Origin: a virus
Length of the DNA stretch: 61,376 nt
Virus record (IMG/VR): IMGVR_UViG_3300001847_000619
Span: 1 to 61,376 of that record
Direction: 5' to 3' (one strand)
The notes below the pieces were generated by a model. It ran no database searches. It was not told the origin of the DNA and worked only from the letters and a program-made list of their open reading frames with translations. The translations under genes were made by a program, and so were the position numbers. Positions 5,998-15,241 of the stretch are shown here, piece by piece. Each line of letters opens with the position of its first letter. Positions within the stretch are counted from its first letter, which is position 1.

Positions 5998-7396
5998 AGA
6001 CAAAATACCACCTCAATCAGCAGAAATTGAAGAAGCAATCATTGGAGCTCTTTTGTTAAATTCTGACTCTTTAAACCTCGCAATGTCAAAATTATTCGAG
6101 GATATGTTTTACAGAATCGATTATAAGGCTATTTTTAAGGCAATAGAGACACTTTATGACACCAACCAAGGGATTGACCTTATAACAGTAATTGAGGAGC
6201 TTAAAAGGCAAAATAAACTTGAAGAGGCAGGGGGAAGTTATGGGGTAGTAAAAACCACAAATTCTGTAGTTAGTTCTGCAAACATCGAAAGTCACATTTT
6301 AATTTTATCAGAATTGTACTTAAAAAGACAGATGATAAAAATTTGCCATGAAGGTTTTTCTAAGTCTTTTGATGACGAAACTGATGTTTTTGATTTGATA
6401 AGCAATACTGATGATAAAATTCAGAAAGCTCAAGAAAGAGTTATTGCTGGATTGTCAAAAAATATTGAGTATTTTGGGATGAAGGTTTTAGAACAGCATG
6501 CAACTGTTAAAGAAACTGGAGTGTTAGGTATTAAGACGGGAATTGATGAGTTAGATAAGGCTACTAATGGTTTAGTATCTCCAGATTTGATGATTATTGC
6601 TGCTAGACCAGGTGCTGGAAAAACCAGTTGTGCGTTATCATTAACTTATAATACTTCTGTTCTTGGAGATATTCCTTGTGCTTGGTTTAGTTTAGAGATG
6701 GATGGTGTTCAGCTTGTAAGAAGATTAGTTTCTATGGATACAGGTATTCCTCATGAAAGAATAAGGAACGGGAAGACCTCAAATGAAGAGGATAAAATGA
6801 TAGGTCAATCTATTGATAAAATTAGTTCTTCAAAGATATTTATCGAGGATAAAACTAGTATGAATATTAGAGATATAAGGACTAGGGCTTCCCTCTTGAA
6901 AAAGAAAAATAACATAGGATATATCATAGTAGATTATATTCAGTTAATGAGTGGTGTTGATGCCAAGGGGAAAAACAGAGAACAAATAGTTTCAGATATA
7001 AGCAGAGGATTAAAATGTATAGCAAAAGAACTTGAAATACCAGTTATAGCATTAAGTCAATTAAGTAGAGCAGTAGAATCAAGACCTGATAAAATGCCAC
7101 AACTAAGCGACCTAAGAGAATCTGGAGCTATAGAACAAGATGCAGATAGTGTTTTATTTTTAATGCGACCAGAATATTACAACATGACAGACCCTATTGA
7201 AATAGGAGATGTACAATTTCCTGTTCAGAAATTAGCAATTTGCTCTATAGCAAAGAATAGACATGGCTCAACAAGAAATATAGCTATGGAATTTACAGGG
7301 AATACAATGCATTTTAAAAACCATCATCTTTTAGAAAAAACATCACTTATAAATCAACCTTCTAGCAATTGGAAACCATTAAATTCTGAAATATAA
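5990..7396 (+). CDS. dnaB: DnaB-family replicative helicase, 468 aa
   Basis: The N-terminal domain starts PPQSAEIEEAIIGALLL as in DnaB. The RecA-like domain has Walker A ARPGAGKTS near residues 205-213, Walker B in IIVDYIQLMSG, the QLSRAVESRPDKMPQLSDLRESG segment with the arginine-finger region, and IAKNRHGSTRN at the end. Length is normal. The start overlaps the end of the initiator gene. No separate primase or polymerase is seen, so host enzymes are presumably recruited. Confidence 0.95.
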   Translation: MIKDKIPPQSAEIEEAIIGALLLNSDSLNLAMSKLFEDMFYRIDYKAIFKAIETLYDTNQGIDLITVIEELKRQNKLEEAGGSYGVVKTTNSVVSSANIESHILILSELYLKRQMIKICHEGFSKSFDDETDVFDLISNTDDKIQKAQERVIAGLSKNIEYFGMKVLEQHATVKETGVLGIKTGIDELDKATNGLVSPDLMIIAARPGAGKTSCALSLTYNTSVLGDIPCAWFSLEMDGVQLVRRLVSMDTGIPHERIRNGKTSNEEDKMIGQSIDKISSSKIFIEDKTSMNIRDIRTRASLLKKKNNIGYIIVDYIQLMSGVDAKGKNREQIVSDISRGLKCIAKELEIPVIALSQLSRAVESRPDKMPQLSDLRESGAIEQDADSVLFLMRPEYYNMTDPIEIGDVQFPVQKLAICSIAKNRHGSTRNIAMEFTGNTMHFKNHHLLEKTSLINQPSSNWKPLNSEI

Positions 7397-7399
7397 ACA

Positions 7400-7768
7400 A
7401 TGAAAAACAAAACACAAAAAACAGAAAAGTTTACAGACAACACATTTAGCTTAGCTAAGGCATTACATCACGTATCAATAGCTCAACAATATTTTGAAGA
7501 TGTAAGACTTGGGTCTTCCCTTGATGTAAAAATGATTTTCAATCAATACATTCAAAAATGCCAATGGATTATATCTAATCTTAAAGATAGACTTAGTAAA
7601 GAAAATAGAGAAATACTTGCAAAAGAATTAGAAGATTCTTTATCTATAGATGCAATATCTGACAAAGTTGTTTTATTAGATAACAAAAAAAGAGCTTTTA
7701 TAGAAGATTTACTTGATTCTATGATACGAGGGGAGGAGGTAATAATGATTAAAGATGAAAAAAAATAA
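7400..7768 (+). CDS. hypothetical protein, 122 aa
   Basis: An alpha-helical charged protein with no recognisable motif, placed 3 nt after the helicase and 2 nt before the DNA methyltransferase. Its position suggests a replication or DNA-modification accessory, but nothing in the sequence proves this. Confidence 0.7.
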   Translation: MKNKTQKTEKFTDNTFSLAKALHHVSIAQQYFEDVRLGSSLDVKMIFNQYIQKCQWIISNLKDRLSKENREILAKELEDSLSIDAISDKVVLLDNKKRAFIEDLLDSMIRGEEVIMIKDEKK

Positions 7769-7770
7769 TT

Positions 7771-8832
7771 ATGAAATTTAATTATAAATGGAATTTAAAA
7801 GACATTGTATTTACTAAAGATAAAGGTAAAGTGTTTAGTTGTTTTGCTTGTGGCGGAGGTAGTTCTATGGGATATAAGCTTGCAGGATTTGATGTAATAG
7901 GTTGCAATGAAATTGACCCAAAAATGATGGAATGTTATATTACTAATCATAATCCTAAATACTCTTATTTAGAGCCAATACAGTCATTTAAGTTAAGGGA
8001 AGATTTGCCAAAAGAATTATATGAATTAGATATACTTGATGGAAGTCCACCTTGTAGTAGTTTTTCAATGGCAGGAAATAGAGAAAAAGATTGGGGAAAA
8101 GAAAAAAAGTTTAGAGAAGGACAAGCAGAACAAGTTTTAGATACATTGTTTTTTGATTTTATAGATTTAGCAAAAAAACTTCAACCAAAAGTAGTAGTTG
8201 CTGAAAACGTAAAAGGAATATTATTAGGAGATGCTAAAAACTATGTTATTGAGATTTACAAACAATTAGATGAAGCTGGTTATTATGTTCAGCATTTTTT
8301 ACTTGATGCTTCTAAAATGGGAGTGCCACAACGTAGAGAAAGAGTTTTTTTTATTGGGTTAAGAAAAGATTTAGCAAATCCATTTTTATTTCAAAAAGAT
8401 ATGTTTACTCAATCAGTTAAACTTGAATTGAATTTTAATGAAAAAGAAATATTTTTTGGAGAGTTTAAAGATGAAAATGGTCGTGAACTTTCTAATAATA
8501 TGAAAAAGATATGGAATGGTAAAAAAGATGGAGATACATCAATGGAACAATCTTGTTTTAGATTAGAAGGTAGACGTAGTTTTTTTTCTCAAAGCTATTT
8601 ATATAAAAATAAAGTTTGCCCTACAATAACAAGTCATGAAGATAGTCTCGTTTTATTTGATGCTCCAAAATATACAAGCAAAGATGAAGTTTGTAAAATT
8701 GGCTCATTCCCCTTGGATTATAACTTTGTAAAATCAAAACCACATTATTTAATAGGAATGAGTGTGCCACCATTAATGGTTGCTCAAATAGCATCTAATA
8801 TTTATCAACAATGGTTATCTAAAATAAAGTAA
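7771..8832 (+). CDS. dcm: DNA (cytosine-5) methyltransferase, 353 aa
   Basis: All core C5 motifs are visible: motif I FACGGGSSMGYKLAGF (residues 25-40), motif IV with the catalytic Cys in SPPCSSFSM (near 92-100), motif VI AENVKG (144-149), motif VIII QRRERVFFIGLR (187-198), and motif X near the C-terminus (GMSVPP). The variable region after motif VIII should set specificity, which cannot be read off. No partner endonuclease is adjacent, so it is likely an orphan enzyme protecting phage DNA. Confidence 0.95.
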   Translation: MKFNYKWNLKDIVFTKDKGKVFSCFACGGGSSMGYKLAGFDVIGCNEIDPKMMECYITNHNPKYSYLEPIQSFKLREDLPKELYELDILDGSPPCSSFSMAGNREKDWGKEKKFREGQAEQVLDTLFFDFIDLAKKLQPKVVVAENVKGILLGDAKNYVIEIYKQLDEAGYYVQHFLLDASKMGVPQRRERVFFIGLRKDLANPFLFQKDMFTQSVKLELNFNEKEIFFGEFKDENGRELSNNMKKIWNGKKDGDTSMEQSCFRLEGRRSFFSQSYLYKNKVCPTITSHEDSLVLFDAPKYTSKDEVCKIGSFPLDYNFVKSKPHYLIGMSVPPLMVAQIASNIYQQWLSKIK

Positions 8833-8834
8833 AA

Positions 8835-9113
8835 ATGCAAAAAGGAATAAAAGAAACAGAAAAGAAATTAATCTATGACATTGATTTTAATTATATAAAG
8901 CTAATGGCTGAAAGAATGCAGCTAAATAGAGATAAATATCCTGTAGGGAATTGGCAAAAACCTATTGATGTAGAAAGTTTAAAACAAGCATTGTTTAGGC
9001 ATTGTATTGAAATAATGAAGGGAAATTATTCTGATGAACAAGAGTATGGTCATTTAGTAGCTATGGGTTGCAATGCATTTATGATTGTAGAGCAATTAAA
9101 AAAAACAAAATGA
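8835..9113 (+). CDS. hypothetical protein, 92 aa, possibly related to phage nucleotide-pyrophosphohydrolase-like proteins
   Basis: A helical protein with NWQKPIDVESLKQALFRHCIEIM in the middle and GHLVAMGCNAFMIVEQLKK at the end. This layout (W-x-K-P followed by a helix with RH and a terminal HLxAMxxNAFMI helix) recalls the small phage DUF5664-like family linked to dNTP hydrolysis; the resemblance is from memory and weak. It lies directly behind the methyltransferase. Confidence 0.65.
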   Translation: MQKGIKETEKKLIYDIDFNYIKLMAERMQLNRDKYPVGNWQKPIDVESLKQALFRHCIEIMKGNYSDEQEYGHLVAMGCNAFMIVEQLKKTK

Positions 9114-9241
9114 TTGAAATTAATTGGGTTGATGGTTTAATTATATTACAAGGAATTATTAATTTGTGCAAAGAAACTTCTAATGACCAAGAATTAGGAG
9201 AAAAAATAAGACAATTAATAATTAATTATAATGAAAAATAA
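9110..9241 (+). CDS. putative 43-aa protein
   Basis: A 43-codon ORF starting in a four-base ATGA overlap with the upstream stop and overlapping the next start by 11 nt, so it fits the operon exactly. The product is a mixed helix without membrane segment or motif. Confidence 0.5.
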   Translation: MIEINWVDGLIILQGIINLCKETSNDQELGEKIRQLIINYNEK

Positions 9242-9560
9242 ATTTGGAGATAAGTTAGCAGATAAAATAACTGGATTTGTTGGGTCTTGGATTTTTATAA
9301 TAATTCAATCAATAATACTAACAATTTGGGTTATTTTAAACTTTAAGCATATTGTTTGTTTTGACCCGTATCCTTTTATTCTTTTAAATTTATTCCTTTC
9401 ATTTCAGGCAGCTTATGCTACCCCTATGATTTTAATGTCAGGAAATAGGCAAGCTGAAAAAGATAGAAAACAATTAAAAGATGATTTAGTTTTAGATACA
9501 GAAACAAATAAATTACTAAAAGAATTAATAAAACACATGAAAGAAAAAGAAAAAAAATAA
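9231..9560 (+). CDS. DUF1003-like membrane protein, 109 aa
   Basis: Two hydrophobic segments (residues about 17-38 and 46-70) are joined by a short loop with DPYPFILLNLFLSFQAAYATPMILMS and followed by NRQAEKDR and a charged coiled C-terminus. That order is the DUF1003 pattern. The family's function is unknown. It is an integral inner-membrane protein, here in an early/middle operon. Confidence 0.8.
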   Translation: MKNKFGDKLADKITGFVGSWIFIIIQSIILTIWVILNFKHIVCFDPYPFILLNLFLSFQAAYATPMILMSGNRQAEKDRKQLKDDLVLDTETNKLLKELIKHMKEKEKK

Positions 9561-9562
9561 TT

Positions 9563-9808
9563 ATGTTAAGAGATTTAAGCCATGAAGAATATTTAATAAA
9601 ATACAACAAATTCCCTAAAACAAAATATTTATTACAGGTAAATGGGAAGCCTTTTTATGAATTTACTACAACAAGTAGAGGAGAAGATGAAAGTGTTTCT
9701 ATATTAAAACAAAAAATAAAAGAAATGAATTACATATCCGTAAAATACTATAAAATAATTTCTGAAAAAAACGGAGAAAAAAAACTTTTATATTCGGGTA
9801 AAATATAA
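9563..9808 (+). CDS. hypothetical protein, 81 aa
   Basis: A basic alpha/beta protein with no family recognised. It starts 2 nt after the DUF1003-like gene and is followed by a promoter-like element before the GroES-like gene, so it is probably the last gene of its transcription unit. Confidence 0.65.
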   Translation: MLRDLSHEEYLIKYNKFPKTKYLLQVNGKPFYEFTTTSRGEDESVSILKQKIKEMNYISVKYYKIISEKNGEKKLLYSGKI

Positions 9809-9809
9809 T

Positions 9810-9817
9810 TATATTTG
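9810..9817 (+). promoter_or_regulatory. -7 element TATATTTG ahead of the co-chaperonin gene
   Basis: An exact TAnnTTTG match 22 nt upstream of the ATG at 9840, in an otherwise empty gap. A clear -33 TTTG is not seen at the expected distance, so strength is uncertain. Confidence 0.5.
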
Positions 9818-9839
9818 TGAAAATTCAAATCAATAAAAA

Positions 9840-10118
9840 ATGAAACTAAAGCCAGTAGGAAGTAAATTACTTGTTCTTCCCCTTGAAACAAAAAACTACG
9901 TAACTAATACTAACATTGAATTAGTTGAAACAGAATTAGCAAGAGCTAAAGTTGTAGAAGTGTCAGATGAGCTTTCAAATATTTATAAGATTGGAGATAT
10001 TGTAATGTATCCAGATAAAGCAGGGATTCTTCAAATTTACAATGGAGATAAATGCCTTTGGTTAAATGGAATGGGATTTCCAAATGGAGATGTTTGGGCT
10101 ATAACTGATGAAAATTAA
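9840..10118 (+). CDS. GroES-like co-chaperonin (Cpn10), 92 aa
   Basis: The length and strand order fit the 10-kDa co-chaperonin: N-terminal KPVGSKLLVLPLE, a mobile-loop-like segment (TKNYVTNTNIELVETE), AKVVEVSDE, then YKIGDIVMYPDKAG and a terminal strand ending VWAI. Phage versions such as T4 gp31 cap host GroEL to fold the major capsid protein. It heads the unit leading into the sugar cluster and virion genes. Identity is inferred from pattern only. Confidence 0.75.
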   Translation: MKLKPVGSKLLVLPLETKNYVTNTNIELVETELARAKVVEVSDELSNIYKIGDIVMYPDKAGILQIYNGDKCLWLNGMGFPNGDVWAITDEN

Positions 10119-10121
10119 TTT

Positions 10122-10844
10122 ATGTCAAAAATACTTGTAAAGTATGCATCAAGGGGAAGACCAAAAAAATTTTTAGCTGGGCTTGAAAACATATATGCTA
10201 CTTGTTCTAATGTAGAGCAAATAAGAGTATTAGTAACAGCAGACATAGACGATAAGTCAATGTGTAATGAAGAAATGAGAGATAAGATACAATCATTTCC
10301 GAATTGCAAAGTAATATATGGCACATCTAAAAATAAAATAGATGCTATAAATAGGGATTTATATATTTTACCAAATGGATTTGAAGATTGGACTATATTA
10401 GCTAATTTTTCAGACGATATGAGATGGACGGTTCCATATTGGGATGAATATATAATATCTGACTTTAAGCAAAATTGTGATGACTATTCTGGATATATGG
10501 CATATTTAGACCCAGATACGCATGGAGTTTTAAGTACATTATTTATTGCAGGAAGAAAGTGGGTTGATACATTTGGATTTATTTACGACCCAAAGTTTGT
10601 TTCTTTATTTTGTGATAATCTTGTTGAAGATTGTGCTAAAAAATTAGGTAAGTATTTTTATAATTCTTTATCAATATATAGACATTTTAATCCAGCATAT
10701 AACTATCCTGATTTTCAAAGAGATGAAATGTTTAATGAACAACAAAGAATAGGGTGGGATGTTGACCAAAAGTTATACCATAAAATACATGAAGAGGGAC
10801 TTGATAAATATTTAGAACAATTTAATATTGAAAAATTAAAATAA
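10122..10844 (+). CDS. putative glycosyltransferase, GT-A-like, 240 aa
   Basis: Starts with a short strand and KYASRGRPKKF, as in GT-A enzymes that bind a nucleotide sugar, with a FSDDM acidic motif near residue 100 that could be the DXD-type metal site. A Trp/Tyr-rich acceptor region and a charged helical C-terminus follow. It lies 3 nt after the co-chaperonin gene and is first in a run of sugar-related genes. Donor and acceptor cannot be read from the sequence. Confidence 0.65.
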   Translation: MSKILVKYASRGRPKKFLAGLENIYATCSNVEQIRVLVTADIDDKSMCNEEMRDKIQSFPNCKVIYGTSKNKIDAINRDLYILPNGFEDWTILANFSDDMRWTVPYWDEYIISDFKQNCDDYSGYMAYLDPDTHGVLSTLFIAGRKWVDTFGFIYDPKFVSLFCDNLVEDCAKKLGKYFYNSLSIYRHFNPAYNYPDFQRDEMFNEQQRIGWDVDQKLYHKIHEEGLDKYLEQFNIEKLK

Positions 10845-10847
10845 TTC

Positions 10848-11444
10848 ATGACTTCCCCACTATTAACAATAATGCTTCCTACAACAATAGATAGAAGAAA
10901 TATATTTTATCCATTGTTAGAAGAAATACAAAGACAAATAAAAGAAAACAAATACGAAAATACGGTTGAAGTAATAATAGATGAAGATAATAAAGAAAAG
11001 TCAATAGGGAAAAAAAGGCAAGATTTATTAGAAAAAGCAAGGGGAAAATATGTTGTTGGAATAGATTCGGACGATTGGATTGCAGAAGATTATTTGGACT
11101 GTATCGTAACTTCCCTTCAAGAAAATCCTGCAATAGAACATATAGGTTTTTTAGAAGATTGCAATATTAATGGAGAAAAGTCAATTTCAATATTTAGTAT
11201 AAGAAATAAACTTTGGGCTGAAAACCAAGACGGATACGACCACATAAGATGTGCTAATCCCAAATCTGTAATATTAAGAGAAAAAGCATTAAAAATAGGG
11301 TTTGAAGATAGTAGATATGGGGAAGACAGGGTGTTTAGCGAAGCTGTTACAGCTATTTTAACATCAGAAGTTTTTATTAATAAGCCATTATACAAATATA
11401 GATATATCAGTAGTTCACATAATGAAAGATATGGAATAATATAA
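10848..11444 (+). CDS. family-2 glycosyltransferase, 198 aa
   Basis: A GT2 fold is well supported: N-terminal LLTIMLPTTIDRR strand, VEVIIDEDN, GKKRQDLLEKARGKYVVGIDSDDWIAEDYL with the DSDD metal-binding motif near residue 75, and a later Glu-Asp pair (YGEDRVF) in the acceptor region. At 198 residues it is a compact, single-domain version. It is cytoplasmic, with no membrane segment. Confidence 0.85.
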   Translation: MTSPLLTIMLPTTIDRRNIFYPLLEEIQRQIKENKYENTVEVIIDEDNKEKSIGKKRQDLLEKARGKYVVGIDSDDWIAEDYLDCIVTSLQENPAIEHIGFLEDCNINGEKSISIFSIRNKLWAENQDGYDHIRCANPKSVILREKALKIGFEDSRYGEDRVFSEAVTAILTSEVFINKPLYKYRYISSSHNERYGII

Positions 11445-11447
11445 ATT

Positions 11448-12131
11448 ATGGAAAACATAGGTAAAAAAGCAGTTATTATTAGTGCAGGAATAGGAGGATG
11501 GTATGCTCAAGGAGTATCAAGGCTTGAGAGGTCTTTGTTATTTGAAGGATGGGCGGGAGGTATATTGACATGGAAAGATGAATATCCTATAAATAGTCAT
11601 AAGCATGAGGACTTCCCTTACTACATGAAAATAGCTGCATTTGAAGAGGCTTTAAGAAGAGGATATACGCATATATTATGGCTTGATGCATCATTTTGGG
11701 CAGTAAAAAACCCAATGAAAATGTTTGACTTAATAAATGACCAGGGGTATTATTTTTTTAGTAGTGGATATAATTTAGCTCAATCTGTAAATGATAATGC
11801 ATTAGATTATGTAGGATTAAATAGGGATGATGCAGAAAAAATAATAGAATGGGCTTCTGGATGCGTTGGAATTAATTTTGAAAATGAAGATGGGAAAAAC
11901 TTGTACAATAAATGGAGAGAGTTTATGGATGCTGGTTTAAGTAAGGGAAGTAGACTACACGACAATCAAAGTGCAGACCCAAGATTTTTATTTCATAGGC
12001 AAGACCAAAGCTGCCTATCGCTTGCTTGTTGGAGTCTTGGATTAAGCAATAAAAAAGGACTTGATATGGTTTCTTATAAGGGAACGGGGTATAATGAAAA
12101 TGAATTAATATTTTTTATAGGAGGTATTTAA
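11448..12131 (+). CDS. putative glycosyltransferase-like protein, 227 aa
   Basis: Reads as a GT-A-like domain: VIISAGIGGWYAQG at the N-terminus, then GYTHILWLDASFWAVKNP near residue 80, where LWLDAS occupies the position of the DXD metal motif, and a later HDNQSADPR and RQDQSCLSLA segment typical of enzymes acting on sugar chains. It is 3 nt after the GT2 gene. The activity is inferred from fold and cluster. Confidence 0.7.
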   Translation: MENIGKKAVIISAGIGGWYAQGVSRLERSLLFEGWAGGILTWKDEYPINSHKHEDFPYYMKIAAFEEALRRGYTHILWLDASFWAVKNPMKMFDLINDQGYYFFSSGYNLAQSVNDNALDYVGLNRDDAEKIIEWASGCVGINFENEDGKNLYNKWREFMDAGLSKGSRLHDNQSADPRFLFHRQDQSCLSLACWSLGLSNKKGLDMVSYKGTGYNENELIFFIGGI

Positions 12132-12132
12132 T

Positions 12133-12906
12133 ATGAAAGCAGTACTATCGGCAACAGAACATGATTTTTATGCAATGCCATTGCCTTTTGTTGTTTATTC
12201 TTGGAATAAAATAGGAATAGATTGTATTGTTTTTGTACCAAATGGGAATAACCCAAAAATAGAATTATCTAAAAAGTATTGCAATTCTGCTAAATTTTAT
12301 GAATTTGATTGTGAAGAAAAAAGAATACCTACATATAGCCAAGTATCAAGACTATTTGGGTCTTGTGTATTAGAAGATAAAAACGAAACAATTATAACTG
12401 GGGATTCTGACTTAGCTGTTTTTGGTAATATGTTTAGTTCGCTAAATGATGGCAATATTCATGTAGTTGGAGCAGACCTTACAAATAATAATGAATATCC
12501 AATGTGTTTTATAGCTATGCCAGGACATAAATGGGATAGTGTTATGAATATAAATAAATCATATCAAGAACACCTTTCTGAATTAATAGACCCAATAGAA
12601 GGAGATAATATTAGAGGGAATAATTGGTTTCTTGACCAGTTTTTAATAAAAAAATATCTTGATGAAAATGGGGAAAATGTAATATTACATAATAGGTCTA
12701 ATGGTCAAAATCAATTTGCTATGCATAGAGCAGATAGAGATGGTTGGCATTATGACATAAATACAATAATAGATTCTCATTTTCCCAGACCATTAACAAA
12801 TGAAGATAATTTTAACAAGGTTTATAATTTATTTAAAGAAAAATATACTCAAGATGATTTGCAGTGGATGATAGATTATAAAAATGAATATCTAAAACTA
12901 ATATAA
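12133..12906 (+). CDS. putative glycosyltransferase-like protein, 257 aa
   Basis: Contains IITGDSDLAVF near residue 100, a DXD-like site at the end of a strand, with GADLTNNNEYPMCFIAMPGHKW and a RGNNWFLDQFLI segment after it. These features fit a GT-A enzyme acting late in a glycan pathway. It starts 1 nt after the upstream gene and its stop overlaps the methyltransferase start. The family is not certain. Confidence 0.65.
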   Translation: MKAVLSATEHDFYAMPLPFVVYSWNKIGIDCIVFVPNGNNPKIELSKKYCNSAKFYEFDCEEKRIPTYSQVSRLFGSCVLEDKNETIITGDSDLAVFGNMFSSLNDGNIHVVGADLTNNNEYPMCFIAMPGHKWDSVMNINKSYQEHLSELIDPIEGDNIRGNNWFLDQFLIKKYLDENGENVILHNRSNGQNQFAMHRADRDGWHYDINTIIDSHFPRPLTNEDNFNKVYNLFKEKYTQDDLQWMIDYKNEYLKLI

Positions 12907-13478
12907 TGAATACAAGCGAATTAGTAGAGTGGCAAATAAGAGATTATGATGGATTAGTGATGCCTTGGTGGACTCATCCTTTTCTTGAAGAATTAAAAAA
13001 ATGGGATACAAAAGATAAAAATTGGTTAGAATTTGGAGGGGGAAGAAGTACAGCTTGGTTAAGAAAAAATGCAAAATGGGTTGATACTATTGAAGCTAGT
13101 ATAGAATGGACTACACAATCAGAATTAGATTGCGAATCTAATGCATTGATTAATGGTAAAATATATTCTAAAGAGCTTCCAGATGGCATTCAAGAAAGAA
13201 AGCAAGAGTTTTTTGATTTAATACCAAATGATAAACAATATGATATTATTTCGGTAGATGGAATTTGGAGGTATGAATGCTTAGAATGGGCTTTAAATCA
13301 TTTTAAGGGAAGAAGTGGAATTATAATAGCAGATAATTGGCATCAAGATTATGTGTGGATTTCCCCTCCATCAGAAGAATTAATGAGCAAATATGACATT
13401 AATGTATATATTCAACCTAATCATACTAATCACGAGGGGAATCCTTGGAAAACAGTTTATTGGAAAATAAATGGATAA
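12906..13478 (+). CDS. class I SAM-dependent methyltransferase, 190 aa
   Basis: The SAM-binding loop is WLEFGGGRSTAWL (near residue 40) with an acidic residue after the next strand (TIEAS), then a YDIISVDG strand near residue 115 and GIIIADNWH, as in FkbM-like and sugar methyltransferases. In a sugar cluster the likely substrate is a sugar hydroxyl, which is inference. Its 3' end overlaps the GDP-fucose synthase gene by 8 nt. Confidence 0.8.
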   Translation: MNTSELVEWQIRDYDGLVMPWWTHPFLEELKKWDTKDKNWLEFGGGRSTAWLRKNAKWVDTIEASIEWTTQSELDCESNALINGKIYSKELPDGIQERKQEFFDLIPNDKQYDIISVDGIWRYECLEWALNHFKGRSGIIIADNWHQDYVWISPPSEELMSKYDINVYIQPNHTNHEGNPWKTVYWKING

Positions 13479-14400
13479 AAATTCAAAAATATACATTGCT
13501 GGTCATAATGGGCTTATGGGCAGTGCTTTAGTTAGGCAATTAACAAAGCAAGGATATAATAATGTACATACAGCAAGTTCTTCTAATTTAGATTTAAGAA
13601 ATCAGAAATTAGTAAATGATTATATTAACTATTTGAAGCCAGAATATGTATTTATCTGTGCAGGGAAAGTGGGTGGAATAGGAGCAAATGTTGCAGAACC
13701 AGCAAGTTTTATTTATGACAATTTAATGATTCAGGCTAACATAATAGAAGCCTCTTATAAAAATAATGTAAAAAAATTATTAGCACTAGGAAGCTCTTGT
13801 ATATATCCAAGATTTTCCCAACAGCCAATAAAAGAAGAATATTTATTACAAGGGGAACTTGAGCCAACAAACGAGTATTATGCAGTAGCAAAAATAGCAG
13901 CACTAAAAATGTGTGATGCATATAGAAAGCAATATAAATGTGATTTCATTTCAGCTATGCCAACAAATTTATATGGTATTAATGATAATTATGATTTACA
14001 AAACTCTCATGTTCTCCCTGCATTATTAAGAAAAGTAATAACTGCTAAAAGTAAAAATGAAGAAATAGAAATATGGGGAACGGGAACAGTTAAAAGAGAG
14101 TTTTTATATTCAGAAGATTGTGCAGATGCGTGTATATTTTTAATGAATAATTATAGCGATTATGGTCATATGAATATTGGGACTGGGGAAGATATAGAAT
14201 TAAATGAGCTTTTAAGTATAATATGTAATGAGGTTGGGTATAAATGGAAGATAAATCATAATCTATCTAAGCCAGATGGAATGAAACAAAAAAAATTAGA
14301 TGTTTCAAAAATAAATAGTCTTGGATGGAGTGCTTCAACTTCCCTTAAAGATGGAATTAAAAAAACAATAGAAAGCCTAGATATTTCTAAATGGATATAA
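13471..14400 (+). CDS. fcl: GDP-L-fucose synthase, 309 aa
   Basis: A full-length short-chain epimerase/reductase: the Rossmann motif GHNGLMG (residues 11-17), SSCIYPRFSQQPIKEEYL containing the active-site region, Y137-x3-K141, and the LPALLRK and WGTGTVKREFLYSEDCADA segments specific to Fcl/WcaG. The enzyme converts GDP-4-keto-6-deoxymannose to GDP-L-fucose with NADPH. No GDP-mannose dehydratase is present, so the substrate must come from the host. Confidence 0.92.
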   Translation: MDKNSKIYIAGHNGLMGSALVRQLTKQGYNNVHTASSSNLDLRNQKLVNDYINYLKPEYVFICAGKVGGIGANVAEPASFIYDNLMIQANIIEASYKNNVKKLLALGSSCIYPRFSQQPIKEEYLLQGELEPTNEYYAVAKIAALKMCDAYRKQYKCDFISAMPTNLYGINDNYDLQNSHVLPALLRKVITAKSKNEEIEIWGTGTVKREFLYSEDCADACIFLMNNYSDYGHMNIGTGEDIELNELLSIICNEVGYKWKINHNLSKPDGMKQKKLDVSKINSLGWSASTSLKDGIKKTIESLDISKWI

Positions 14401-14954
14401 TACCACAAATACTTTATGATGATAGGAGAAGCGAGCTTTTCCCCTTGATAATACAAGAAATGCAAACTCAAGGAATATCTAAGTATAATTTTGTATCTCC
14501 TATACTAACAAGTGATGTAGTTAACTCAATAAATATATCTCAAAAAGAAATAATAAAAAAAGCTAAGGAGCAAGGGGAAAAAGAGGTATGCATAATGGAA
14601 CATGATATTTGGTTTCCACGTGAAACAGGATGGAAATATTTTATAGAAAATAAACCTTCTGATTATGATATTTACTTGGGAGGAAGTTATCTTATTGATT
14701 GCACAATAAACTATATAGCACCTATAACTAAAATAAATTCATACGTAGGACATCATTGTATAATTGTACATGAGAAATATTACGATAGGTTTTTAGAAAC
14801 GCCAGAAAACCTGCATATAGATACAGCTCAAGCAAATAAAGGAGATTTTTATTTATGCTATCCTATGCCAGCATTACAAAGACCTGGATTTAGTATGAAT
14901 AATAAGTCATTAGTTGATTACAATAAAATACTAGAAGAAAAGCATATTTTATGA
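14391..14954 (+). CDS. putative glycosyltransferase (family-25-like), 187 aa
   Basis: Resembles short GT25-like enzymes: ISQKEIIKKAKEQGEKEVCI followed by MEHDIWF, where family members have an acidic metal site on a strand after a long helix, then YDIYLGGSYL. It overlaps the fucose synthase by 10 nt and precedes the 14951 gene in the same coupled run. Assignment is tentative. Confidence 0.6.
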   Translation: MDIIPQILYDDRRSELFPLIIQEMQTQGISKYNFVSPILTSDVVNSINISQKEIIKKAKEQGEKEVCIMEHDIWFPRETGWKYFIENKPSDYDIYLGGSYLIDCTINYIAPITKINSYVGHHCIIVHEKYYDRFLETPENLHIDTAQANKGDFYLCYPMPALQRPGFSMNNKSLVDYNKILEEKHIL

Positions 14955-15241
14955 GTAAGCCATATATTATATACACTGAAGGGGATGGTTTTTTTATATT
15001 GCAGAAGGACTTCCCTCACTTTATAGGAAAAATAACCCATAAAATAGAATCTAATGTAGCCCAATATCCAATATCTGGATATAATTTATATGTTTCATTT
15101 GCTGGTACATTAAAGGGAAGATATATGCCAGCAGATAAATTTATACTTGAAGAAGCTCAACATATATATGCAGATATGGCTAATTATCTATTAGACACAA
15201 AAATAAAAAATAGCGAAGAATACGAAAAATATAAAATATGA
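14951..15241 (+). CDS. hypothetical protein, 96 aa
   Basis: A mixed alpha/beta protein with aromatic residues (YIIYTEGDGFFIL), linked to both neighbours by four-base ATGA-type overlaps. No family recognised. It lies between the sugar cluster and the tandem GroES-like protein. Confidence 0.65.
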   Translation: MSKPYIIYTEGDGFFILQKDFPHFIGKITHKIESNVAQYPISGYNLYVSFAGTLKGRYMPADKFILEEAQHIYADMANYLLDTKIKNSEEYEKYKI

